NCBI RefSeq assembly: GCF_010120595.1
Contig: NZ_CP038020.1
Location: 1,984,001-2,048,000 of the forward strand
Source: Streptococcus thermophilus
Lineage (GTDB): Bacteria > Bacillota > Bacilli > Lactobacillales > Streptococcaceae
Length of the DNA stretch: 64,000 nt
Direction of reading: 5' to 3'
Shown here: positions 8,084 through 17,106 of the stretch, piece after piece
Position numbering within the stretch: the stretch's first letter is position 1
Layout: the number at the start of each line of letters is the position of its first letter
Notes under the pieces: generated by a model
Databases searched by the model: none
What the model saw: the letters and a program-made list of their open reading frames with translations, nothing else
What the model was told of the DNA's origin: nothing
Translations under genes and position numbers: made by a program

Positions 8084-9628
8084 TTACATCTTCTCTTCCA
8101 ATGTTACATCTGGGTATTTATCCGCAAACCAACGAAGGGCAAAGTCATTTTCAAAGAGGAAGACTGGTTGGTCAAAGCGATCTTTGGCCAAGATGTTTCG
8201 GCTTGATGACATGCGTTCGTCAAGATCCTCAGGTTGAATCCAACGTACGGTCTTTTTACCCATTGGTGTCATGACGACTTCAGCATTGTATTCATTTTCC
8301 ATACGGTGCTTGAAGACTTCAAACTGAAGTTGACCAACAGCACCAAGCATGTATTCGCCAGTTTGGTAGTTGGTGTAGAGCTGGATGGCTCCTTCTTGCA
8401 CCAATTGTTCAATTCCCTTGTGGAAAGACTTCTGTTTCATAACGTTTTTAGCAGAAACTTTCATGAACAACTCGGGCGTAAAGGTTGGTAGTGGCTCAAA
8501 TTCAAACTTATTTTTTCCTACAGTAAGGGTATCACCAACCTGGTAAGTTCCTGTATCGTAAACCCCGATAATATCTCCAGCCACAGCATTTTCAACATTT
8601 TCACGGGACTCGGCCATAAACTGAGTGACGTTAGAGAGCTTAGCTCCTTTACCTGTACGGGTTAGGTTAACACTCATACCACGCTCGAATTCGCCAGACA
8701 CGATACGAACAAAGGCAATACGGTCACGGTGACGTGGGTCCATGTTGGCTTGGATTTTGAAAACAAAACCTGAGAAATCCTTGTTAAGAGGATCAATCTC
8801 ATCACCATCTACTGTCTTATGGCCATGTGGTTCTGGCGCGAATTTGAGGAAGGTATCGAGGAAGGTTTGAACCCCAAAGTTTGTAAGGGCAGAACCGAAG
8901 AAGACCGGAGTCAATTCACCAGCTAAAATAGCTTCTTCAGAGAATTCATTTCCTGCTTCTGTCAAGAGTTCAATATCTTCTTTAGCTTGCTCATAGAATG
9001 GATTGTTGGCAAATAGAGTATCACCATCTTCAATCTTGGCAAAGCGCTCGTTACCCTTGTAAAGCTCTAATCGTTCATTATAAAGGTCATAAAGACCTTC
9101 GAAGGCTTTCCCCATACCGATAGGCCAGTTCATTGGGTAACTGGCAATACCAAGCACTTCTTCCAACTCTTCCAAGAGGTCAAGTGGCTCACGTCCATCA
9201 CGGTCCAATTTGTTCATGAAGGTGAAGACAGGAATACCACGGTGTTTGACAACTTCGAAAAGTTTTTTGGTTTGGGCCTCAATACCTTTGGCTGAGTCAA
9301 CGACCATTACGGCAGCATCAACCGCCATAAGGGTACGGTAGGTATCTTCTGAGAAGTCCTCGTGCCCTGGGGTATCAAGGATATTAACACGTTTGCCGGC
9401 ATAGTCAAACTGCATCACAGATGAGGTTACTGAGATACCACGTTGTTTCTCAATATCCATCCAGTCTGATTTGGCAAAATTTCCGGTCTTCTTACCTTTT
9501 ACGGTACCAGCTTCACGGATTTCACCCCCAAAGTAAAGCAATTGTTCAGTGATTGTTGTTTTACCAGCATCGGGGTGAGAGATGATGGCAAAAGTACGGC
9601 GTTTTTTGATTTCGTCTCGAATGCTCAT
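8084..9628 (-). CDS. prfC: Peptide chain release factor 3
   Basis: The 514-residue GTPase has the G1 loop SHPDAGKTT at about 18-26, DTPGHEDF (G3) and NKLD (G4), followed by the beta-barrel and C-terminal domains typical of RF3. It recycles RF1 and RF2 from the ribosome after termination, in the cytoplasm. The first residues, [22 protein letters not shown] in two parts, are the normal family opening. It is a single-gene unit with a well-formed promoter and a leader of about 230 nt. Confidence 0.97.
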   Translation of the reverse strand: MSIRDEIKKRRTFAIISHPDAGKTTITEQLLYFGGEIREAGTVKGKKTGNFAKSDWMDIEKQRGISVTSSVMQFDYAGKRVNILDTPGHEDFSEDTYRTLMAVDAAVMVVDSAKGIEAQTKKLFEVVKHRGIPVFTFMNKLDRDGREPLDLLEELEEVLGIASYPMNWPIGMGKAFEGLYDLYNERLELYKGNERFAKIEDGDTLFANNPFYEQAKEDIELLTEAGNEFSEEAILAGELTPVFFGSALTNFGVQTFLDTFLKFAPEPHGHKTVDGDEIDPLNKDFSGFVFKIQANMDPRHRDRIAFVRIVSGEFERGMSVNLTRTGKGAKLSNVTQFMAESRENVENAVAGDIIGVYDTGTYQVGDTLTVGKNKFEFEPLPTFTPELFMKVSAKNVMKQKSFHKGIEQLVQEGAIQLYTNYQTGEYMLGAVGQLQFEVFKHRMENEYNAEVVMTPMGKKTVRWIQPEDLDERMSSSRNILAKDRFDQPVFLFENDFALRWFADKYPDVTLEEKM

Positions 9629-9863
9629 AGTTTTCTTTCTTCTTTAAAAATAATCTTTTTGGTACTTTTCCTTAGTGGTATCGAACGTTAGCAGCTTCCT
9701 TAGGAATCGCAAAACTTCTACGTTCCATAGCTACTGACAGTAATAGGTTTTAACCAGATTGAAAAGTAAGATAGTTGTAGCACTTCTTTCAGAAAATTTC
9801 TGTCTTTTAAAAGCTACATTTGTTGTCGAGGCTTGCGATAATTCTCGCAGGCATAACTCTTTT
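9629..9863 (-). promoter_or_regulatory. Long 5' leader of prfC
   Basis: About 230 nt separate the predicted transcription start near 9857 from the prfC ATG. The leader has no recognisable riboswitch or credible uORF. GCGA/TCGC-type short complementarities are present, but no long stem stands out. Confidence 0.4.
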
Positions 9864-9892
9864 ATTATATCCAAATTACAGTGTGAAAGCAA
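9864..9892 (-). promoter_or_regulatory. Promoter of prfC
   Basis: On the minus strand TTGCTT (9887-9892) and TATAAT (9864-9869) are separated by 17 bp. Confidence 0.8.
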
Positions 9893-9935
9893 TTTTGAAA
9901 GCGTTTTGTGTTAGAATAAAACAAATAAAATGACA

Positions 9936-9967
9936 AAACATGCTATCAGCTTTCTGATGGCGTGTTT
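9936..9967 (-). terminator. Terminator of the ywaF-like gene
   Basis: AAACATGCTATCAG pairs with CTGATGGCGTGTTT (two G:U pairs) around a four-base loop, with a T-rich tail on the minus strand. It starts about ten bases after the stop codon. Confidence 0.75.
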
Positions 9968-9977
9968 CTTCATTTAT

Positions 9978-10643
9978 TCAATACTTATCTTCAAAATATT
10001 CCAGACTCTTTTTCATAATTATCATAAGAATAATCAAAGTTCCTGAAACAGCAAGGTATTTGACAACTAAGGGGGGTCCCATAATAAATGGCGTGTGTTT
10101 AAGCATCCCATAGTTTCCACCGATGGTCTGATTAACTATTACCAGACCTAGATTTAGTAGGAAGGTAGCCACCACGATCAGTCCTAGGCTGATGGGATGG
10201 GTTTTATAACTGTTAAAAATGACATTCAGGCTATTGACAAGTAGGGCATAGTGACCAATTAGGAAAGAAAATCCTGTGATATGAGGAAACTCATAGGGAT
10301 CAAATACTGGGTAAATCAATGCACAGTAGGTTCCGACGACTCCCATAATAGCGAAGTAGGTCTTTGTCCTACTATTTTTCAAGAGGAGAACAGCAAACAT
10401 GGCCATACGGCAATGGTAAAGGGGCAGACTAATAAAAAGAGGAAAGCCTTGCCAGAGGTACCAGGTGTAGAGGGCAAAGAGTTGAATGGCTTGAATAGTG
10501 ATAAAGGTCCAACGCCATACATTATTGTTATGCCAAAGCCAACTCAGGTAACTCAAGAGTACCATCGCCAAGAGCATAAGCAAATAATAGGGCAGAGGTA
10601 TATGGGGGGGATGAGTTGGGGTCATTGTCAAAAAATCCTTCAT
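9978..10643 (-). CDS. YwaF-family integral membrane protein (TIGR02206-like)
   Basis: The protein has 221 residues with about six or seven hydrophobic segments. Conserved family features are the PLYHCRMAMF segment in the middle and the GNYGMLKHTPF motif near residue 178. These match the YwaF/TMEM164-related family, whose biochemical role in bacteria is not known to me. The start has AGGAGA five bases upstream, and an extended -10 (TGATATAAT) lies just before it. The gene stands alone between prfC and murF, with terminators on both sides. Confidence 0.8.
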   Translation of the reverse strand: MKDFLTMTPTHPPHIPLPYYLLMLLAMVLLSYLSWLWHNNNVWRWTFITIQAIQLFALYTWYLWQGFPLFISLPLYHCRMAMFAVLLLKNSRTKTYFAIMGVVGTYCALIYPVFDPYEFPHITGFSFLIGHYALLVNSLNVIFNSYKTHPISLGLIVVATFLLNLGLVIVNQTIGGNYGMLKHTPFIMGPPLVVKYLAVSGTLIILMIIMKKSLEYFEDKY

Positions 10644-10700
10644 TCTCTTCTCCTGATGAAATTGCTATGCCTGCTATTATATCAAATTTCAGGGTAAATC

Positions 10701-10724
10701 AAAAACCTGCTTAGAGAGCAGGTT
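10701..10724 (-). terminator. Terminator of murF
   Basis: AACCTGCT and AGCAGGTT form a perfect 8-bp stem followed by TTTTT on the minus strand, starting a few bases after the murF stop. Confidence 0.9.
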
Positions 10725-10731
10725 AGAGAAC

Positions 10732-12105
10732 TTAATCCTTAGCTTGGAGTTCATGCACAACCTTGGCTAGGTTCATAGAGTTAGAGCCCTTAAGCAAGAT
10801 TTGATCGTATTCGCCTAGACTTTCTTTGATTTGTTTGACCATAGCATCAAATTGGTCTTCATCAGATGTCTTCTTGAAATAATAAACATGACCAAGTGGG
10901 AACATTTGACTGGCAAGTTGTGACAATTCTGCAATGTCTTCACCATAGAAAATCACCGTATCAATAGCATCTGGTGTCAGGCTTAAAATCATCTGTGTAT
11001 GAAGTTGTACAGACTGTTCACCGAGTTCTTTCATATCAGCTAGGACAGCGATTTTCTTGCCTCCTTCATTCTTAGGAATGGCTGAGAAGGTCTCCAAAAC
11101 GAGCTTCATAGCTGTTGGATTGGCATTGTAGACGTCAGAAAGAATATCCGCTCCATTAGCCGCTTTTTTCCATTCGGTACGGTTTTTTGTGAGTTGCAAG
11201 TTAGCAAGAGCTGAGAGGATATTTTCCTCAGTTACACCCAAGTGTTTTGCGACATAGGCAGCAACCATGGCATTTGTGGCATTGTATTTTCCAGTGACTG
11301 GCAAGGTAACTTGTCCGTCGAGGAACTTTGTTGAAAAGGTAAGATGATCCTTGTATTCCGTCAACTCAGAGACTGTAAGCTCTGCACCATCTCCAAAGCG
11401 TACCACTTCAAGATTGCTTGGCAAGAAAGGATCAACGATTGGATCACATGGCACAAGCAAGAGACTACCATCAGGCATACCGTCTTGCATTTGCATTTTA
11501 CCTTGAGCAATCTTGTCACGGCTACCGAAGAATTCCAAGTGAGCCTCTCCGATTAAGGTAACAACGGCTGTTTTTGGCTTAGCCAAGCTTGACAAGAGAT
11601 GAATATCTCCCATATGGTCTTGCCCCATCTCAAGGACAATTTTCTCCGTATCATCAGGCATGTGGAGGGCTGTATAAGGAAGACCAATCTCATTGTTGTA
11701 ATTACCTTGTGTCTTGTAAGTGCGGTAGGTCGTTGCCAAAATGTCATGAATCATGTCCTTGGTGGTTGTCTTACCGTTAGAACCAGTCACAGCAATAACA
11801 TCAACACCAGTCTTTTCAAGATAGTAGGCAGCTAGTTCTTGGAAGGCTTCAAGAGTGTCATCAACTAGGATGTGGGCTTGATCAGCCGGTAATTCTTTTT
11901 CTGTGAATGTCGCTAGAGCACCGTTGTCAAAGGCTGTTTGGATAAAATCATGCCCATCACGCGCACCTTTGAGCGGCAAAAAGAGATCCCCCGCTGTGAT
12001 CTTACGGCTGTCAAATTCAATCTGGTTTAGGGTGACATCTTTATAGGCAGTGACATCATTTTTAGCACCAACAACCTTGGCAATTTCATGGAGTGTCAGT
12101 TTCAT
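10732..12105 (-). CDS. murF: UDP-N-acetylmuramoyl-tripeptide--D-alanyl-D-alanine ligase
   Basis: The 457-residue Mur ligase has the ATP-binding loop TGSNGKTTTKD near residue 110 and the usual three-domain length. It joins the D-Ala-D-Ala dipeptide to the UDP-MurNAc-tripeptide, the last cytoplasmic step before the lipid stages of peptidoglycan synthesis. The frame runs 24 codons further upstream, but the internal ATG at 12105 begins the normal MurF sequence (MKLTLHEIAK) and has AGAGGA at the right spacing. A TATAAT box 14 bases before the ATG would give a very short leader if used. ddl, its dipeptide supplier, lies 5 kb away. Confidence 0.96.
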   Translation of the reverse strand: MKLTLHEIAKVVGAKNDVTAYKDVTLNQIEFDSRKITAGDLFLPLKGARDGHDFIQTAFDNGALATFTEKELPADQAHILVDDTLEAFQELAAYYLEKTGVDVIAVTGSNGKTTTKDMIHDILATTYRTYKTQGNYNNEIGLPYTALHMPDDTEKIVLEMGQDHMGDIHLLSSLAKPKTAVVTLIGEAHLEFFGSRDKIAQGKMQMQDGMPDGSLLLVPCDPIVDPFLPSNLEVVRFGDGAELTVSELTEYKDHLTFSTKFLDGQVTLPVTGKYNATNAMVAAYVAKHLGVTEENILSALANLQLTKNRTEWKKAANGADILSDVYNANPTAMKLVLETFSAIPKNEGGKKIAVLADMKELGEQSVQLHTQMILSLTPDAIDTVIFYGEDIAELSQLASQMFPLGHVYYFKKTSDEDQFDAMVKQIKESLGEYDQILLKGSNSMNLAKVVHELQAKD

Positions 12106-12350
12106 CTTAAAATCCTCTATTATATTTTTTACAAGTCTGACAAGAAATAAGATTTTCTTGACTTCAATCACTCCCAATTATATCACAAATCGGGCTAGCT
12201 TTTGCTTGGGAGATGAATTTGTTACAATGGTTGATGAAAGGATTAGGCATGACAAAGAAAAAAATCAATCAGTTTCTCTAACAAAGAGAAAGACAGAAGA
12301 AGTGACTGCCAAAGTATTGAAGAACCTAAAGCCAGCGCTTTAATTGGAGA
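12106..12350. other. Spacer between divergent murF and the unknown membrane gene
   Basis: A short plus-strand reading frame (ATG at 12249, ten codons, preceded by GAAAGGATT) and an overlapping 38-codon frame are visible. Neither resembles a known protein. They may be the decayed start of an older gene. Confidence 0.3.
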
Positions 12351-12944
12351 ATGGTAGTTCTACTAGAGCCAACATCTGGATTGATCATCTTATTAATACT
12401 AGCACTGCTATATGGTGGTTTATATTATTACAATCATTATACCGTCAACAAAGATAATATTTATGGTCTCTGGCAGTCTGATCATCATCAGTTAGCGACT
12501 TCCTGTAAGCATATTCGGAAACGAGGAAATATTGACTGGCAGGTCACACAGGATGGTAAGGATATTATCTATGCTACTAGAACTCGCCCAGTCAAGCGGC
12601 TTAATGACGGAACTCTTCACATGGAGCTCTACACTGTGGAAGGCTACCTAACAGACCTCCCCACCAAGAACGGCTTCAGCTATATGGATTTCTATCTTCG
12701 TAAAAACAATTATATTACCTATGATGGTGAGTCCTACAAACGAATAGACTCCGGAAACAGGTCCATCACTTGGAAAGATGATTCCACCAGCCCTTATGGT
12801 CAACGGAAAACCACTATAGATGATGTTTTTGAATCCTTCTATTTGATACTTATTGGTATTTGCTCATTTCTTATCATTATAGAGGCTCGGCAAAAGAGGA
12901 GAGAGAAGCTCAATGAGACACCAAACAAAAAGAAAATACGCTGA
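12351..12944 (+). CDS. Unknown two-helix membrane protein, first of a tandem pair
   Basis: The protein has 197 residues: a membrane helix at about residues 10-27, a soluble domain of about 130 residues, a second helix near 160-178 and a basic tail. The soluble domain carries a DNIYGLWQSDHHQLA motif, DGTLHMELY and YDGESYK, all repeated in the broken paralog immediately downstream. I do not recognise the family. The Shine-Dalgarno sequence GGAGA directly touches the ATG, which is unusually close, so the real start could differ. The topology suggests the domain lies outside the cell; that is inference. Confidence 0.6.
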   Translation: MVVLLEPTSGLIILLILALLYGGLYYYNHYTVNKDNIYGLWQSDHHQLATSCKHIRKRGNIDWQVTQDGKDIIYATRTRPVKRLNDGTLHMELYTVEGYLTDLPTKNGFSYMDFYLRKNNYITYDGESYKRIDSGNRSITWKDDSTSPYGQRKTTIDDVFESFYLILIGICSFLIIIEARQKRREKLNETPNKKKIR

Positions 12945-13598
12945 CCGAAAGAATCTCAATCGAAAATATCATCCACAAAAAGCATATCGGAAACAACAGA
13001 AACGCAAAACGGGATGGCGAGCACGCTGGGATAAATTTACAGACCGTTTAGCTAACATTTTTGGCATAGATTTCCTAATCCTCTTACCTGTAGTCATTAT
13101 CTATGGTATTTTCTTTGGTCATGACGTTTATAAAGACGATATCTACGGTCTTTGGCAATCTAAAAGCCATCAGCTTGCCATATCCTACGAAAGAGGTGGC
13201 GAGGGAAGTAAGATTGATTGGGAGATTGTTCAAGATGGAAATGTCCTCATCAAAAATGCACGCATTGATGAGATTGAAAGCTTTAATGGACGGTACCCTC
13301 ATTGAAATTTATGCCAGGGAGCACCTTCTTTCAGACCTTCCCGCTAAGAATGGCTACAACTATTTGAAGATGTATGTTCGTAAAGACAATTATCTGACCT
13401 ATAATGGCGAATCCCACAAACTAGTGGATGATAAGGACAAAAGTATTACCTGAAAAGACGGTTCAAAATCCCTTATGTCAATGAAAGACCTTGTTTGATC
13501 GTCTGAGACCTTATATCGTATTTGGAATGTTGGGTGGCTTTCTTATATATGTCCTTTTCGTTGAATGGAAGATCAAAAGAAACTATAAAAACAAGTAA
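12913..13598 (+). pseudogene. Broken paralog of the preceding membrane protein
   Basis: The frame starts inside the previous gene and begins with a very basic N-terminus (many Lys/Arg), a membrane helix and DDIYGLWQSKSHQLA, closely matching the upstream copy. At about 13288 an extra G shifts the frame: skipping it continues FN-DGTL as in the paralog. A TGA at 13451-13453 replaces the paralog's Trp codon, and another frame change near 13490 is needed to reach the C-terminal helix ending at 13598. At least three lesions show the copy is dead. Confidence 0.82.
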
Positions 13599-13652
13599 AA
13601 CCACTCCTGCTTCTAGCTAGACTAGATATAAGCAGGAGTGGTTGTTTATTTT
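13599..13652. terminator. Terminator between the pseudogene and the ABC importer
   Basis: AACCACTCCTGCTT at 13599-13612 and AAGCAGGAGTGGTT at 13630-13643 are perfect 14-bp complements, with T-rich DNA on both sides. It can serve both the plus-strand pair and the minus-strand transporter operon. Confidence 0.88.
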
Positions 13653-13690
13653 TATTAAGCAAGACTTACCTCTCTAAGAGGGTGTCGGTC

Positions 13691-14545
13691 TTATTTCACT
13701 TGGCCACCTTCAACAACGAGGTCATCAGCTTTAGCAGCATCACCGTAAGTTGGGTGAAGTGTTTTTTCATAATCTTTGTGGAAGAAATTCTCTTCGCCAA
13801 GTTTCTTAATGTCTTTATTGATAAAGTCAAGGAGTTCTTTGTTACCTTTTTGAACGGCTGGAGCGATAGTATCTGGGTCACCAAGTGATGTGATTCCGAC
13901 TTCATAGCCTTTGTTTTCTAAAGCCCAAGCAAGAACTTCTGTATTATCTGTTGAGAAGGCATCGCCACGACCATCAAGGAGTGCTTGGTAGGCATCGCTA
14001 TATTGATCATACTTTTGCAATTTGATATTTGGGTAGTTCTTTTCAAAATAAGTTTCAGCAGTTGTCCCCTTAGTAACAATCAAGGTCTTGCCTTCAAGCT
14101 CTTTGACGTCCTTAATGACCTTGTCTTTAGGTGACACTACACCGATTGAGACTTTCATGTAAGGAAGGGCGAAGTCCACTTGTTTCTTACGTTCATCAGT
14201 TACTGTAAAGTTGGCAAGCGTAATATCTACCTTGTTTGAAATCAAGAATTCTGCACGGTTGGCCGCATCTACTGAGACGTATTTCGGTTTAACACCCAAG
14301 TCTTTGGCCAAACGGTTACCAAGTTCAATATCGTAACCTTGGTAAGCACCCTTGTTATCTACATAACCGAAAGGTTTCTTGTCCGCAAAGACGGCGATAC
14401 GAAGCTCACCACTCTTCTTAATTTCTTCAATAGTACGTGCTTTGGCTGTTGATTTACCAGAGCTACTGTTACTTGAGCAAGCAGTCACTGCCACCAAGGC
14501 AAAGACGAGGGCTAATAGGGCAAAAATTTTCTTTGTTAGTTTCAT
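13691..14545 (-). CDS. Amino acid ABC transporter, substrate-binding lipoprotein
   Basis: The 284-residue protein has a lipoprotein signal peptide ending in a VTAC lipobox, with Cys at about residue 23, then a serine-rich linker and a PF00497 polar amino acid binding domain (GELRIAVFADKKPFGYVDNKGAYQGYDIEL in two parts). It would sit on the outer face of the membrane and deliver a polar amino acid to the permeases encoded upstream. The ligand cannot be read from sequence; glutamate/glutamine or cystine are possible. It is the last gene of the four-gene operon. AGGAGAG precedes the ATG. Confidence 0.9.
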   Translation of the reverse strand: MKLTKKIFALLALVFALVAVTACSSNSSSGKSTAKARTIEEIKKSGELRIAVFADKKPFGYVDNKGAYQGYDIELGNRLAKDLGVKPKYVSVDAANRAEFLISNKVDITLANFTVTDERKKQVDFALPYMKVSIGVVSPKDKVIKDVKELEGKTLIVTKGTTAETYFEKNYPNIKLQKYDQYSDAYQALLDGRGDAFSTDNTEVLAWALENKGYEVGITSLGDPDTIAPAVQKGNKELLDFINKDIKKLGEENFFHKDYEKTLHPTYGDAAKADDLVVEGGQVK

Positions 14546-14587
14546 AATTCTCTCCTAAAATAATTTACTTTCACTAAAAACAATGGG

Positions 14588-15346
14588 TTACAAATAGACA
14601 CCAAACTGACTGAAATCAAAGACATTGAGGAACTCTTGAGCCCGCTGTGTCTTTGGATGATTGAAGAATTCTTCAGCAGTACCTTCCTCAGCGATGACAC
14701 CCTTATCCATAAAGATAATACGGTCAGCGATGGCACGCGCAAACTGAAGTTCATGGGTTACAATCAACATGGTACATCCTTCTTGAGCCAGGTCATTGAT
14801 TAATTCCAGAACCTCACGAACCATCTCAGGATCAAGTGAAGCCGTCACTTCATCAAAGAGGATAACTTCAGGATGCATGAGCAGGGAACGGACTATGGCT
14901 ACCCGTTGCTTTTGACCACCTGATAGTTGTCGCGCAAAGCTGTGTCTCTTATCCAAAAGTCCCACACGGTCCAAGAGTTTCTCAGCCTCTGCAATGACTT
15001 CATCCTTGTTACGCCCTTGAGCTTTGACTGGCCCCAAAATCAGGTTTTGCAGGATATCCAAATGCGGGAAGAGGTCATAACTTTGAAAGACCATTCCGAT
15101 TTTCTGACGAATCAGGTGGAAATCCTTTTTACTATCAGTGATAGACTTACCATCTAGGAGAATATCGCCTCCTTGGATAGTCTCTAAGCCATTGATGCAG
15201 CGTAGCAAAGTCGATTTCCCACAACCTGAGGAACCCAGGATAACAACGACTTCACCTTGCTTAACATCTAAGGAGATGCCTTTGAGAATTTGATTGTCCC
15301 CAAAGGACTTTTTCAAATCCTTAATTTGTAAAATGCTTTCTGTCAT
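14588..15346 (-). CDS. Amino acid ABC transporter, ATP-binding subunit
   Basis: The 252-residue ATPase has Walker A GSSGCGKST near residue 36, the signature LSGGQKQRVAI, Walker B VILFDE and the H-loop THE. It belongs to the GlnQ/HisP class of polar amino acid transporters. The open frame extends further upstream, but the ATG at 15346 has GGAGG at the proper distance and gives the normal MTES...LQIKDLKKSFG opening. The stop of the upstream permease is one base before this ATG, indicating translational coupling. Confidence 0.94.
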   Translation of the reverse strand: MTESILQIKDLKKSFGDNQILKGISLDVKQGEVVVILGSSGCGKSTLLRCINGLETIQGGDILLDGKSITDSKKDFHLIRQKIGMVFQSYDLFPHLDILQNLILGPVKAQGRNKDEVIAEAEKLLDRVGLLDKRHSFARQLSGGQKQRVAIVRSLLMHPEVILFDEVTASLDPEMVREVLELINDLAQEGCTMLIVTHELQFARAIADRIIFMDKGVIAEEGTAEEFFNHPKTQRAQEFLNVFDFSQFGVYL

Positions 15347-15347
15347 C

Positions 15348-16025
15348 TTAATTCCTCCAACGATTTTCAAGATATGTAGACAGCTTAGATACTGGGTAAC
15401 AAATGGCAAAATAAAGAATCAAAATTGTACCATAAATCCAGAAAGAAGCTGTTGGAATAGTCAAGCGGTTACTATCGATAATCTGCTGACCAACCTTGGT
15501 CACCTCAACCACCCCAATCAAAACCACCAAAGATGTGGTCTTAATCATCCGTGTCACCAGGTTAATAGCCTGAGGCAACAAGCGACGCAGGACTTGCGGA
15601 ATAATGACATAGGTGTAGAGTTGCCCATTGGTCAAGCCAAGAGCCCTTCCACTCTCAAACTGGTGTCTCGGTAGCGACGTGATTGACCCACGCACCAAAT
15701 CGCCCATCTCAGCCGTTCCCCAAAGGGTAAAGACGATAATAGCCGATAGCTCACCTGAGATATTGATGTTAAAGTTCCTAGCCAGACCAAAATAGACAAT
15801 AAATAGCAAAACTAATTGAGGCATGATACGAATAAATTCTAGATAAATTCGTGACAAAAACCGAACAATCTTAGACTTTGAAGTCATGACAATCCCAAAA
15901 AGAGTTCCTAGTAAAAGGGAAAGAAGAACCGAAACGATTGAAATTCCAATAGTCACGCCTAAACCTTGTAAGATACGTAGGAAATTATTCCCCTGAAGAA
16001 GAACCTGAAATCCCGAATCCTGCAT
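15348..16025 (-). CDS. Amino acid ABC transporter permease (second)
   Basis: The 225-residue membrane protein has the binding-protein-dependent permease signature (FESGRALGLTNGQLYTYVIIPQ, split here as ESGRALGL and YVIIPQ) typical of the HisM/GlnP class. The ATG at 16025 has AAGGAGG seven bases upstream and is preferred to a frame extension of six codons. It overlaps the previous permease gene by 41 bp in another frame, a tight arrangement for two subunits of one channel. Confidence 0.9.
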   Translation of the reverse strand: MQDSGFQVLLQGNNFLRILQGLGVTIGISIVSVLLSLLLGTLFGIVMTSKSKIVRFLSRIYLEFIRIMPQLVLLFIVYFGLARNFNINISGELSAIIVFTLWGTAEMGDLVRGSITSLPRHQFESGRALGLTNGQLYTYVIIPQVLRRLLPQAINLVTRMIKTTSLVVLIGVVEVTKVGQQIIDSNRLTIPTASFWIYGTILILYFAICYPVSKLSTYLENRWRN

Positions 16026-16665
16026 ATCGTAACCTCCTTTCAATCCAACTAAAGACTAGAGAAATCGGTAGCAACATCAAGAGATAAGCCACCACCAACA
16101 TTCCTAGAGCCACATCAGTTTCGTAGTAAAGACCCATCAAATCTTTAGCTACATACATCAAATCCGCCAAGGCTACCGCTGAGAATACTGATGTTTCCTT
16201 AATAAGGAAAATAACGTTGGCACTAAATGACGGAAGCGCCACAGCCACTGCCTGAGGAAGGACCACATAGCGAAAGACTTGAAACGGCGTCAAGCCAATA
16301 GATAGGCCCACTTCATGCTGGGTCTGACTAACAGCCTCTAGACCACTTCGGAAGGACTCCGCCATATAGGAACCACCCAAGAAAATCAAACCTACCACAG
16401 CACAAGCCTCTGAGGATAGAACCAAACCGATACGAGGCAAACCAAAGTAGAGAAAGAAGAGCTGAATCAAAAATGGCGTATTACGAGACAGCTCAATATA
16501 AGCCGTCGAAAGCTGACTCAAAATCGGCACTCGGTAATGACGAATAACACTCACCACCAAGCCCAAAAGAAGGGACCCAATAATCCCCATAACAGCAATA
16601 TGTAAGGTTAAAAAGAATGCCTTCTGATAGAAGGGCAAATACTGTTGAACAATGGACCAGTCCAA
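15985..16665 (-). CDS. Amino acid ABC transporter permease (first)
   Basis: The 226-residue membrane protein has about five helices and the permease loop HEVGLSIGLTPFQVFRYVVLPQ (seen as GLSIGLTPFQ and YVVLPQ). It is the first gene of the operon. The start codon is TTG, preceded by GAGGAGG at seven bases, so initiation is well supported. The C-terminus ends in a serine-rich GSSSGE tail that lies over the start of the second permease gene. Confidence 0.9.
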   Translation of the reverse strand: MDWSIVQQYLPFYQKAFFLTLHIAVMGIIGSLLLGLVVSVIRHYRVPILSQLSTAYIELSRNTPFLIQLFFLYFGLPRIGLVLSSEACAVVGLIFLGGSYMAESFRSGLEAVSQTQHEVGLSIGLTPFQVFRYVVLPQAVAVALPSFSANVIFLIKETSVFSAVALADLMYVAKDLMGLYYETDVALGMLVVAYLLMLLPISLVFSWIERRLRYAGFGISGSSSGE

Positions 16666-16685
16666 AATTTACCTCCTCAAAACAA

Positions 16686-16815
16686 GATACAAAGGGCGTG
16701 TGAAATTTCATAAAGTAAATAGGAAACTGACGACGTGTGCTGGCACACTAGGAAGTTTATCTTTTGCTCTAGGAATTTAGCCTGTGTTCAATTCCACAAG
16801 ATATAAAGGGAGTGT
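16686..16815. repeat. Dispersed intergenic repeat, copy 1 (related to 61512-61630)
   Basis: Shared blocks with the second copy are GATACAAAG, ATAGGAAACT, CACTAG, GGAAGTTT and TCTTTT...CTC, in the same order. A second, slightly different GATATAAAGGGAGTGT occurs near 16800, so the element appears bounded by short direct repeats. Both copies lie upstream of minus-strand genes. The rest of this spacer, up to 17047, contains no ORF. Confidence 0.6.
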
Positions 16816-17047
16816 AAAAATCCGTGAGCACCCACTGACATCTACTTCTGGCCCTTTGACCATCACTCGTCTCTGACGATATTTACGATAGGTGAATCTT
16901 CATCAAAAACGAACAAATTGCTTTATATTATTATTTGAAACGTTAGCTTTATTCTACCACCGCTGAGTTTCTTTGGATAATATGTATTTTTTATCAAGGT
17001 GATAAAGAAAAGATATAAATACAATCTGGATTTCTATAAAGAAAAAA
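16816..17047 (-). other. Upstream region of the amino acid importer
   Basis: No gene is seen. The promoter of the importer must lie here, probably near 16930-16990, but the candidate boxes are weak. No T-box or S-box signature is present. Confidence 0.4.
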
Positions 17048-17085
17048 ACATCTCAATCTCAGAGATTTCTCCGAGACTAAGATGT
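17048..17085 (-). terminator. Terminator of ddl
   Basis: On the minus strand ACATCTTAGTCTCGG pairs with CTGAGATTGAGATGT (several G:U pairs), followed by seven Ts. Confidence 0.9.
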
Positions 17086-17106
17086 CTTTCTTATAAATCA
17101 TCGTTC

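Noticed and set aside
12225..12343. 38-codon gene before the unknown membrane protein
   Set aside because: The frame is short, lacks a clear ribosome binding site and matches nothing known; an overlapping frame is equally plausible.
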